Shown here: positions 23,093-28,765 of the stretch, in pieces | Numbering within the stretch: position 1 is the stretch's first letter | Layout of the letters: each line of letters starts with the position of its first letter | Source of the DNA: Patescibacteria group bacterium | GTDB taxonomy: Bacteria; Patescibacteriota; Minisyncoccia; Phycocordibacterales; Phycocordibacteraceae | Assembly (NCBI GenBank): GCA_004296925.1 | Contig: SCVI01000002.1 | Location: forward strand, 1 to 28,765 | DNA length: 28,765 bases | Reading direction: 5' to 3' | The notes under the pieces: model-generated | The model's input: only the letters and a program-made list of their open reading frames with translations | Database searches by the model: none | Told to the model about the DNA's origin: nothing | Position numbers and translations under genes: made by a program

Positions 23093-24937
23093 ATGAAAAA
23101 ACTTCTTCTCACACTTCTCTTACTATTGGCCTTGGCGCCTTCTCCGCTTCTTGCTGACGAAGAAAGCACTCCGGCACCCACTCCTGATCCGATAGCAATA
23201 ACTTTACGAGTAGAGACGGCATCTGCAACACTCTTTAACGGAACGATTACTGTTTCTGCGTGTACTACTTTCCCAGCAAGTACGACACAGACGGTAAACG
23301 GCTTCTGCGCACTCGAACAATCCGGACTTACCAATACCTGGACATGGTACGGTGAGGACGCATTTCTCGATTCCACGAACGGCATTAGTAATGATTCATT
23401 ACTCGGCAACTACTGGACATGGTTTGCAAATTTGGAACTCGGACCAGTAGCGCTCAATAAACATCAATTAGTCGCTAACGAGACGCTCCTCCTTTCCATT
23501 GGTACGTTTCCTCTTAAGATAAATATTTCAAATGTGTCGCCAGAGGTTGGCATTCCCACAACAATAACAGTCTCAAAATTTTCTTTTGATTCAAACTTTA
23601 ATCCGGTTTGGCTCCCCGCGTCAGGTAGCACAGTCTATGTTGGTCCATATACCATTACATCAAACACTGAAGGGGTGTCCGTGTTTACCGCAACAACAAC
23701 CGACCCATTTACCATATACGCCACTGAAACTAACTTTTTACCAACCGAACACGTCACACTCACTCCAGTGGCAAGCACCGTCGTTGAAACTCCAACACCC
23801 GCTCCGCAAACATCGGGTGGTGGAAGTGGTGGAACTGTGCTTCCGTCAAAAGGAGACGCGGATGCAGCGTTAACATTTCTACTTCAACATCAACAGAGCG
23901 ATGGTTCGTTTGGTAGCGCAATGCTCAATGATTGGGTTGCGCTTGCGCTGAGTAGCGCCGACAACTCACAAGCATCACTAAACGCCCTTATCCCTCATCT
24001 CTTGCGACAAAATGAACTAACACATATAACCGACTATGAGCGTCGTGTCATGGTGCTTGAAGCACTCGGCATAGATCCATACGCACATAGCGACGCAATT
24101 CAAAAAATAATTTCTGAATTTGATGGGGTACAGATTGGTGATCCTAACCTAGTTAATGATGACATCTTCTCACTCTTCCCTCTTACACATGCAGGATATA
24201 CAACAGAAGATGAGATCATTGTAAAAGAAGTAACATTTATTCTTTCAAATCAAGATCAGAGCGGTTCATGGGGAAGCGTTGACCTCACGAGCGCGGCAAT
24301 TCAGGCGCTCGTGCCTCTGTCTGATGTCGAAGGCGTTCCTGAAGCAATTCTAAATGCACGAGAGTACCTTGTGGCGAATCAAGATACTAATGGATGTTTT
24401 GGAAATAGCTATTCAACCAGCTGGGCATTTCAAGCAATCGCAGCTCTTGGAGAATCTCCTTCTGCCTGGACGGTATGGGGAGGGTCCACGCCACTTTCGT
24501 GCATGGCACTCTTGCAAGCACCAGACGGAGGTTTTGGACTAAAGGAAGCAACTATTGAAAGTCGTATTTGGGCAACAGCCTATGCTGTGCCAGCACTTCA
24601 AGGAAAATCATGGAATACGATACTCCAGAAATTCCCGAAGCAAACTATTGCAACACAGAGTGTTATCGAGGTACCTGAAAAAATCGCCTCAACCTCAACA
24701 GGATCTTCCTTAAGTATAGCTCCCTCTGGCGTTGTTCTGGGCACAAGCACCATAGAGAGAATTCCCACTATTCCAGTAATCAATAAAAATAAATTTGAAG
24801 AAACAATATCAACCGTTCCTATAGTACAGACTTACGAAGCTGTTCCAGCACCTTCAACTTCGTCAACACTATTGAACACTATCGAGAACTATTTGTTACT
24901 GATGATACGCGGAGCCGTCTCATTATTAAACTTATAA
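23093..24937 (+). CDS. secreted transcobalamin-like protein (DUF4430-like plus alpha/alpha toroid)
   Basis: A 614-residue exported protein. The signal peptide is 1-21, with likely cleavage at L-L-A before D22. Residues 33-140 resemble a DUF4430 beta domain (GNYWTWFANLELGPVAL, then TLLLSIG), 141-225 look like an Ig-like fold, and 230-255 is a Pro/Gly linker. Residues 255-510 form an alpha/alpha toroid with repeats QSDGSFGS (268-275), QSGSWGS (389-395), NGCFGNSYS (433-441) and PDGGFG (477-482), as in prenyltransferase and cyclase barrels. A tail ends in a hydrophobic segment (594-614), probably a membrane anchor. Animal transcobalamin and intrinsic factor combine an alpha6-alpha6 barrel with a DUF4430 domain, here in reverse order. 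Surface capture of cobalamin is inferred from this and from the neighbours. A polysaccharide or terpene role cannot be excluded. Confidence 0.75.
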   Translation: MKKLLLTLLLLLALAPSPLLADEESTPAPTPDPIAITLRVETASATLFNGTITVSACTTFPASTTQTVNGFCALEQSGLTNTWTWYGEDAFLDSTNGISNDSLLGNYWTWFANLELGPVALNKHQLVANETLLLSIGTFPLKINISNVSPEVGIPTTITVSKFSFDSNFNPVWLPASGSTVYVGPYTITSNTEGVSVFTATTTDPFTIYATETNFLPTEHVTLTPVASTVVETPTPAPQTSGGGSGGTVLPSKGDADAALTFLLQHQQSDGSFGSAMLNDWVALALSSADNSQASLNALIPHLLRQNELTHITDYERRVMVLEALGIDPYAHSDAIQKIISEFDGVQIGDPNLVNDDIFSLFPLTHAGYTTEDEIIVKEVTFILSNQDQSGSWGSVDLTSAAIQALVPLSDVEGVPEAILNAREYLVANQDTNGCFGNSYSTSWAFQAIAALGESPSAWTVWGGSTPLSCMALLQAPDGGFGLKEATIESRIWATAYAVPALQGKSWNTILQKFPKQTIATQSVIEVPEKIASTSTGSSLSIAPSGVVLGTSTIERIPTIPVINKNKFEETISTVPIVQTYEAVPAPSTSSTLLNTIENYLLLMIRGAVSLLNL

Positions 24938-24945
24938 ATACACAT

Positions 24946-25476
24946 ATGCTCTACACTAGAAAAGGTGATGACGGCACATCAGGACTCTTCGGCACCAAAG
25001 ACCGACTACCAAAGAACAGTCCTATATACGACGCACTAGGAGCACTTGATGAATTGAATTCCCTCTTAGGTATGTGCAGGGCACGATTAGTCTCGTACAG
25101 TTTCTTTCAATTACAGAACAGTATAGAGAGATCTCAAGAATCACTCTTTATTATTCAGGCGGAACTTGCTGGAGCAGAAAAAATCCTCTCACAAGAGCAC
25201 GTAGATACACTTGAAAACGCTGTGGACTCAATTGAAAAGTTAATTGGAAATCCTCATGCGTTCACCATTCCAGGTGCCACAGAGCTTTCGGGACTCTTAG
25301 ATTACGCCCGGGCTGTATCACGCAGAGTCGAGCGTGTCGTCATTAGTGTAGGAACAACTCACAACATTTCACCCGCATCCACTGCATACCTTAATCGTCT
25401 CTCGAGCTTTCTCTATGCACTTGCTAGGTATACTGCAGCAGAGGCTAAAGCGAAAGAATCCTCGCCATCGTATTAA
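24946..25476 (+). CDS. pduO: PduO-type cob(I)alamin adenosyltransferase
   Basis: This enzyme transfers adenosyl from ATP to reduced cobalamin, making the cofactor that class II reductases use. The 176-residue protein has the N-terminal ATP loop Y-T-R-K-G-D-D-G-T-S-G-L-F-G, the G-A-L-D-E-L-N-S-L-L-G helix, and the C-terminal S-R-R-V-E-R-V-V-I-S and Y-L-N-R-L-S-S-F-L-Y helices of the family. The usual N-R-L-S-D is N-R-L-S-S here. It starts eight bases after the preceding gene, so translation is probably coupled. With nrdJ four thousand bases upstream in the same run, its product most likely feeds that enzyme. Confidence 0.93.
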   Translation: MLYTRKGDDGTSGLFGTKDRLPKNSPIYDALGALDELNSLLGMCRARLVSYSFFQLQNSIERSQESLFIIQAELAGAEKILSQEHVDTLENAVDSIEKLIGNPHAFTIPGATELSGLLDYARAVSRRVERVVISVGTTHNISPASTAYLNRLSSFLYALARYTAAEAKAKESSPSY

Positions 25477-25496
25477 AAAAAAATAATTACTTACAT

Positions 25497-25922
25497 ATGA
25501 AAAAAAATATTTTAAAGTTTTCTTTCCTAGCGATACTTGCACTATCTCTTTTTGGAGGCGTATCAATTTTAATCAATGAAACCAAACCCTCACCCACTCA
25601 AGTTTCTGAAACACAAAAAACAACAATCTCACTCTCCATTCAAGATGTCTACGAGGCTAAACAAATAATCATTGCCGAAGGCGAGACAGTACTCACAGTG
25701 TTGGAAAAATTAAACCAGGAAGATTCTCAACTTACTCTCTCCACAAAAACATACAAAGGGCTTGGTGTTTTAGTCGAAGGAATAGGAACTCACAAAAATG
25801 GCACAGATAAAAAATACTGGCAATACAAAGTAAACGGTGTAATGCCTCAAATTGGAGCAGATCAGTACACACTTAAATCTGGAGACTCCATTGAATGGTT
25901 CTTTGCGACTTCAAAAGAATAA
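25497..25922 (+). CDS. anchored DUF4430 protein, transcobalamin C-domain-like
   Basis: A 141-residue protein with an N-terminal hydrophobic segment (about 8-28) without a lipobox cysteine, so it reads as a membrane anchor or signal peptide. Residues 43-141 form one DUF4430 domain: V-L-T-V-L-E-K-L, then G-L-G-V-L-V-E-G-I-G, K-Y-W-Q-Y-K-V-N-G-V and Y-T-L-K-S-G-D-S-I-E-W-F-F. This beta domain is the C-terminal cobalamin-contacting domain of transcobalamin; other DUF4430 proteins have other or unknown ligands. It follows the adenosyltransferase by 20 bases and ends two bases before the DUF6580 gene, which suggests that it hands a ligand to that membrane protein. Confidence 0.85.
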   Translation: MKKNILKFSFLAILALSLFGGVSILINETKPSPTQVSETQKTTISLSIQDVYEAKQIIIAEGETVLTVLEKLNQEDSQLTLSTKTYKGLGVLVEGIGTHKNGTDKKYWQYKVNGVMPQIGADQYTLKSGDSIEWFFATSKE

Positions 25923-25924
25923 GT

Positions 25925-26449
25925 ATGCCAACCAAACTCCTTTCCATAGTAAGTCTCATAGGAGTCGGTATTGCTGGCCGTTTAATTCCCCATATCCCAA
26001 ATGCCACACCAATAACTGCGATAACTCTGACCGCAAGTAAGTATGTAGGACGCCTACCCGCCATTCTTGTCCCAATCATCACCATGCTCATCACGGATGC
26101 GATTATAGGTTTCTACGACTGGAGAATACTCATCAGTGTGTATGCATCTTTTCTATTCATTAGTCTCTTTGGTATCGTTGCTCGCAAATATCCCAACCTA
26201 CTTCCCACCGGCCTTGTACTAATAATTGCTCCGCTGCTTTTCTTCCTTGTAACCAACTTTTCAGTATGGCTTCTCTCTCCGTGGTACGAAAAAAGTATCT
26301 CAGGACTTTTGTATTGTTACACCCTCGGCCTTCCTTTCCTTCGAAATATGTTCCTTGGAGATATAGCCTACACAGCTATTCTATTTGGGGTATTTGGAAT
26401 ACTTGGTGTACTTAAAACTCGCAAGCAACGTGCACTAAAACGAGCTTAG
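25925..26449 (+). CDS. DUF6580 membrane protein, ECF transporter S component-like
   Basis: A 174-residue protein with five or six membrane segments. It shows the DUF6580 pattern: R-L-I-P-H-I-P-N-A-T-P-I-T-A-I-T-L near the start, V-P-I-I-T-M-L-I-T-D-A-I-I-G-F-Y, then V-T-N-F-S-V-W and G-L-L-Y-C-Y-T-L-G-L-P-F-L-R-N-M-F-L-G-D. These proteins resemble substrate-binding S components of energy-coupling factor transporters, which are small vitamin-binding membrane proteins. The ATG at 25925, two bases after the preceding stop, is preferred to an upstream ATG inside that gene. The position in the B12 run suggests cobalamin or a precursor as the substrate (inference). The shared ATPase and T subunits are not in the window. 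Confidence 0.85.
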   Translation: MPTKLLSIVSLIGVGIAGRLIPHIPNATPITAITLTASKYVGRLPAILVPIITMLITDAIIGFYDWRILISVYASFLFISLFGIVARKYPNLLPTGLVLIIAPLLFFLVTNFSVWLLSPWYEKSISGLLYCYTLGLPFLRNMFLGDIAYTAILFGVFGILGVLKTRKQRALKRA

Positions 26450-26925
26450 TTCAGGAGAAAAATAGAAGCGTTCAAATATGTTGCAAACAAAACCCACGCA
26501 AAGTAAGGAGCAAATAAATATCCTGCTGTTTTGTCAATTCTGTAAAACGAGCGCATGAGTATGAATATCATTGCGAGCAGGACTCCTATGATACCAAGCG
26601 CGAGTGCAGGTTTTTGAAGTCCAAAAAATACAATAGACCACAGCGCATTCACTGCAAGATGTACTACGTACAGAATAAGAATCGGAACTACTTTTGGTGA
26701 GTCACTTCTCTTTTCCCAGACACGCCACGCCGCAACTGCCATAAGTGTGTAGAGTACTGTCCATGCTGGAGCAAAAATCCAATTAGGAGGGTTAAGAAAC
26801 GGTTTTACTAAATCTGCATACCAACCTTGAATTGCGCCGAATGTGAAGTAAGAGCCAAGAAATGCAGCACTAAATGCTAAAAATAGGGATACAAAAAATG
26901 CAAGAAAAGATTGAGTTGTTTTCAC
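26446..26925 (-). CDS. tspO: TspO/MBR family tryptophan-rich membrane protein
   Basis: A 159-residue protein with five membrane segments and the family pattern W-Y-A-D-L-V-K-P, P-P-N-W-I-F-A-P-A-W-T-V-L-Y, N-A-L-W-S-I-V-F-F and P-Y-F-A-W-V-L-F-A-T-Y-L-N. TspO proteins bind porphyrins and related tetrapyrroles and have been linked to their transport, breakdown or stress signalling. The start is GTG, six bases after an extended -10 box. Its last four bases overlap the end of the convergent DUF6580 gene. A tetrapyrrole-binding protein next to a corrinoid run is suggestive, but the genes are on opposite strands. Confidence 0.93.
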   Translation of the reverse strand: MKTTQSFLAFFVSLFLAFSAAFLGSYFTFGAIQGWYADLVKPFLNPPNWIFAPAWTVLYTLMAVAAWRVWEKRSDSPKVVPILILYVVHLAVNALWSIVFFGLQKPALALGIIGVLLAMIFILMRSFYRIDKTAGYLFAPYFAWVLFATYLNASIFLLN

Positions 26926-26931
26926 TCTTTA

Positions 26932-26937
26932 ATTGTA
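26932..26937 (-). promoter_or_regulatory. extended -10 box for tspO
   Basis: TACAAT preceded by TGA on the minus strand ends six bases before the GTG start at 26925. The -35 is weak. Confidence 0.45.
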
Positions 26938-26985
26938 TCAAACATATAGCGTGAAGGCCGTCACCACTCTCACATTGGCGAGAGA

Positions 26986-27014
26986 GCGACATAGAACGCA
27001 ATACGCCTTATACT
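26986..27014 (+). promoter_or_regulatory. promoter for the pseudouridine synthase gene
   Basis: GCGACA (26986-26991, four of six matches to TTGACA), 17 bases, TATACT (27009-27014), then six bases to the ATG at 27021. Confidence 0.5.
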
Positions 27015-27020
27015 AGACGC

Positions 27021-27719
27021 ATGGACAAGCCTCTTTTCCCAATGCGTATCAATAAGTACCTTGCACATAAAGGTTTTTCTACGAGAAAAGACGGTGACAC
27101 GCTGGTATCAAAAGGACTGGTGACCATCAACGGGAAGCGTGCTGTTTTGGGCGATAAGGTACAAGAATCCGACAAAGTAGAAGTGAAAGGAAAACAAAAA
27201 AAGTTTCACTACTACGCCTACAATAAACCAGTAGGAGTGGTAACTCACTCACCTACCGAGGATGAACAAGATATTCTCGCTCAGGTTTCACTGAAGAATG
27301 TATTTCCAGTAGGACGCCTCGATAAAAAATCCAAGGGGTTAATAATTTTGACTGACGATGGACGAATAACTGACAAACTACTGAACCCTGACTATGTGCA
27401 CGAAAAAGAATATAGCGTGAGCACAAAAGCTGAGCTTGCGAACAATTTTAAAAAGCGAATGGAGGCAGGTGTCTTTATTGAAGGGTACACCACCAAACCA
27501 TGCGTTGTAAAAATATTGAGTGACAGAAAATTTAGCATCACACTCACTGAAGGGAAACGTCACCAAATTAGACGTATGTGCTCGGCACTTGGCGCAGACG
27601 TCGCTAACCTAGAGCGAACCCGCATTTTAAATATTCGACTTCGTGGACTAAAGTCGGGTCACTACAGAGCGATAGAGGATAAGGAACTGAAAATTTTTCT
27701 AAAAGAAATGGGTTTGTAG
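27021..27719 (+). CDS. RsuA/RluB/RluF-family pseudouridine synthase
   Basis: This enzyme isomerises a uridine in rRNA (or tRNA) to pseudouridine. An S4 RNA-binding domain (about 8-55, MRINKYLAHKGFSTRKDGDTLV) precedes the catalytic domain with V-G-R-L-D-K-K-S-K-G-L-I-I-L-T-D-D-G, where Asp101 is the expected catalytic residue. The family motif E-G-K-R-H-Q-I-R-R-M follows. At 232 residues its length is normal. The overall look is closest to RluF/RluB, but the target base cannot be told. The ATG at 27021 has a TATACT box six bases before it; Met8 is an alternative. It converges on the small gene at 27725 with five bases between. Confidence 0.92.
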   Translation: MDKPLFPMRINKYLAHKGFSTRKDGDTLVSKGLVTINGKRAVLGDKVQESDKVEVKGKQKKFHYYAYNKPVGVVTHSPTEDEQDILAQVSLKNVFPVGRLDKKSKGLIILTDDGRITDKLLNPDYVHEKEYSVSTKAELANNFKKRMEAGVFIEGYTTKPCVVKILSDRKFSITLTEGKRHQIRRMCSALGADVANLERTRILNIRLRGLKSGHYRAIEDKELKIFLKEMGL

Positions 27720-27724
27720 AATAT

Positions 27725-27928
27725 CTAGTTTAAATTCTGGTTTCCATCCCTGAGAGATGCTGTCACAATGTTTCGTTCTTCCTCAGAAAGTTCAGAATAC
27801 GACCTTCCAAATATGGTAGTAGCAGCTTCAATGCAACGCAGTATTGCGTTACCAATATCTCGATGATCTGCTTCGTTTAGTACCATCTCTCCATCGGCAA
27901 CTAACTGAAAACTTCCTTCGTTTGACAT
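27725..27928 (-). CDS. 67-residue hypothetical protein, paralogue of the next one
   Basis: An acidic soluble 67-residue protein with no signal or membrane segment. The segment F-G-R-S-Y-S-E-L-S-E-E-E-R-N-I-V near 40-55 matches F-G-K-E-Y-D-E-L-S-P-E-D-Q-K-I-V in the neighbouring 67-residue gene, in the same relative place, so the two are paralogues. No function is recognised. It has a near-consensus promoter TTGACA-17-CATACT seven bases before the ATG, which makes it a credible and perhaps well-expressed gene. It converges on the pseudouridine synthase gene. Confidence 0.7.
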   Translation of the reverse strand: MSNEGSFQLVADGEMVLNEADHRDIGNAILRCIEAATTIFGRSYSELSEEERNIVTASLRDGNQNLN

Positions 27929-27935
27929 ATGTAAT

Positions 27936-27964
27936 AGTATGGCACGCTACTATCAGCATGTCAA
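27936..27964 (-). promoter_or_regulatory. near-consensus promoter for the 27725-27928 gene
   Basis: On the minus strand a perfect TTGACA (27959-27964), exactly 17 bases, then CATACT (27936-27941) with a TG extended element, seven bases before the ATG at 27928. Confidence 0.8.
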
Positions 27965-27973
27965 GTATGACAC

Positions 27974-28177
27974 TTAATGCAATTTTGTATTCTTTGCATT
28001 ATCATTTGCAACAACATCGTCAACAATCTTTTGATCTTCTGGACTTAATTCATCATACTCTTTGCCAAACTTATCTATTGCAAAATTATCAACGCGACCC
28101 TTTGCTAAGGCTATATCTGCAGCATCAACATATTGACGTTCGAATTCTTCTGGTGAAAGATTGCCAGTCTCTGACAT
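27974..28177 (-). CDS. 67-residue hypothetical protein, paralogue of the 27725 gene
   Basis: An acidic, helical 67-residue protein with no membrane segment. It begins MSETGNLSPEEFERQYVDAADIAL and carries the F-G-K-x-Y-x-E-L-S-P-E-D-x-x-I-V segment shared with its neighbour. It starts two bases after the stop of the DUF3467-like gene, and a purine-rich stretch (GGAGAGGG) about 11 bases upstream is one of the few Shine-Dalgarno-like sites in the window. Function unknown. Confidence 0.7.
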   Translation of the reverse strand: MSETGNLSPEEFERQYVDAADIALAKGRVDNFAIDKFGKEYDELSPEDQKIVDDVVANDNAKNTKLH

Positions 28178-28179
28178 AG

Positions 28180-28452
28180 CTATTTTCCCTCTCCAAGGTC
28201 CGCTGCTTGAATGGGACTTTGAATTTGTGGAGGAGTAATAACAATCTCTCCAAATTGTTTTTCGTAGTTTTGTATTTGAGCGCTCATCCAGTCAGAAATA
28301 CTTTTCATGGTCTGTGGAGTTGCAGCGAAGGTATCGAGGTTATTACCGGAAGTAAGTGCGAAAGAAAATATTTCTTTACTATATGCACCTATTGCACCAT
28401 CGCAAAGCTTCTTAGGGAGTTGATTAAGATCTACTTTTGTTGGGTCAATCAT
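28180..28452 (-). CDS. DUF3467-like small protein
   Basis: A 90-residue soluble protein. The part near 26-72 (E-I-F-S-F-A-L, then T-P-Q-T-M-K-S-I-S-D-W-M and I-Q-N-Y-E-K-Q-F-G-E-I) resembles DUF3467, where a short beta strand is followed by a helix ending Y-E-x-x-F-G-x-I. DUF3467 proteins have no established function. The gene leads a two-gene unit with the 67-residue gene after it. A TATACT box lies six bases before the ATG. Confidence 0.6.
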   Translation of the reverse strand: MIDPTKVDLNQLPKKLCDGAIGAYSKEIFSFALTSGNNLDTFAATPQTMKSISDWMSAQIQNYEKQFGEIVITPPQIQSPIQAADLGEGK

Positions 28453-28458
28453 ATATTC

Positions 28459-28464
28459 AGTATA
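28459..28464 (-). promoter_or_regulatory. -10 box for the DUF3467-like gene
   Basis: TATACT on the minus strand ends exactly six bases before the ATG at 28452; the -35 is weak. Confidence 0.45.
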
Positions 28465-28478
28465 GCGTAACAGCTATA

Positions 28479-28765
28479 TTATGGCGTTACGTCCTTAAAG
28501 GTGACACCAAGGGGCAAAATAAACTTAGTTTGATCCGCTAACCATGGCTCACAACTATATGCTCCGATGGTATCAGGATTAAAACCAATAGTTCCTGAGT
28601 TTGGCGCAACTTTCGTTACATCTGTACTCGCCGTTCTTATCTTTAAGCCCATACCCGGAGTGGAAGACGTCCATGTGTAGTAAAAATTATCACGAGTGAG
28701 AAATTCTGTTTTTATTTTTTTACCGGATACTTCTGTATTAAATTCACCTCGCAGCATACTGTTAA
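28479..28765 (-). CDS. C-terminal part of a secreted hypothetical protein, cut by the window end
   Basis: The frame stays open to the window edge, so the ATG at 28757 is probably internal and the 92-95 visible residues are the end of a larger protein. The sequence M-L-R-G-E-F-N-T, F-Y-Y-T-W-T-S, G-L-K-I-R, Y-S-C-E-P-W and F-I-L-P-L-G-V-T-F-K-D resembles the C-terminus of a small lipoprotein-like family that I recall from Patescibacteria, in which an early cysteine pairs with the Y-x-C here. The signal peptide would lie beyond the edge. Function unknown. Confidence 0.6.
   Translation of the reverse strand, partial: NSMLRGEFNTEVSGKKIKTEFLTRDNFYYTWTSSTPGMGLKIRTASTDVTKVAPNSGTIGFNPDTIGAYSCEPWLADQTKFILPLGVTFKDVTP

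Noticed and set aside
26967..26984. CTCTC/GAGAG hairpin between tspO and the pseudouridine synthase gene
   Set aside because: The stem is five bases without a T tract and lies between divergent promoters, so a terminator makes no sense; an operator is possible but unsupported.
1..28765. CRISPR arrays, insertion sequences, tRNA or rRNA genes
   Set aside because: No regular repeat arrays, transposase-like proteins, tRNA T-loop patterns or rRNA segments were seen on either strand.

Overview
The window looks like part of a reduced bacterial genome of the Candidate Phyla Radiation (Patescibacteria), most likely the Parcubacteria side. The evidence is dense packing of short genes, AT-rich sequence, almost no Shine-Dalgarno sites, many housekeeping proteins with missing metal-binding cysteines or domains, and several small proteins typical of that group. 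Ordinary stop codons are used, including TGA. The first 13 bases are an Illumina adapter end, so the left edge is an assembly edge. The organism assignment is inference; no rRNA gene lies here.

Region 1 (1-7284, all minus strand) holds a cut-off D-Ala-D-Ala ligase and the whole nucleotide excision repair set uvrB, uvrA, uvrC. Each repair protein is unusual: UvrC has no cysteine and no helix-hairpin-helix tail, UvrA lacks its insertion domain, and UvrB carries an in-frame perfect palindrome. Region 2 (7319-15910, minus) holds tgt, a membrane-anchored FKBP isomerase, cysS, a class I ribonucleotide reductase (nrdA-nrdB) and a class I aldolase homologue that has lost its Schiff-base lysine. Region 3 (16030-17421, minus) holds a tiny cysteine-containing ORF with a clear terminator, a small nucleotidyltransferase and a TMEM175-family membrane protein.

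Region 4 (17466-20672) reads as a redox island: a ferredoxin-reductase-like flavoprotein, a tethered cytochrome b5 domain, a DoxX membrane protein, a membrane-anchored copper nitrite reductase with a changed type 1 copper site, and an ArsR-family regulator. Tandem 19-bp repeats lie over the regulator's own promoter and face the next region.

Region 5 (20732-26449, plus) is the most interesting part. Five closely spaced genes encode an adenosylcobalamin-dependent class II ribonucleotide reductase, a secreted transcobalamin-like protein (DUF4430-like domain plus alpha/alpha toroid), a PduO-type cobalamin adenosyltransferase, a second anchored DUF4430 protein, and a DUF6580 membrane protein resembling an ECF transporter S component. 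Together they suggest capture, import, adenosylation and use of scavenged vitamin B12. A tspO gene ends against it.

Region 6 (27021-28765) holds an RsuA/RluF-family pseudouridine synthase and a run of small minus-strand proteins, two of which are paralogues, ending in a cut-off secreted protein. Across the window many genes have a -10-like box 6 to 9 bases before the start codon, which points to leaderless transcripts as a common mode of expression.
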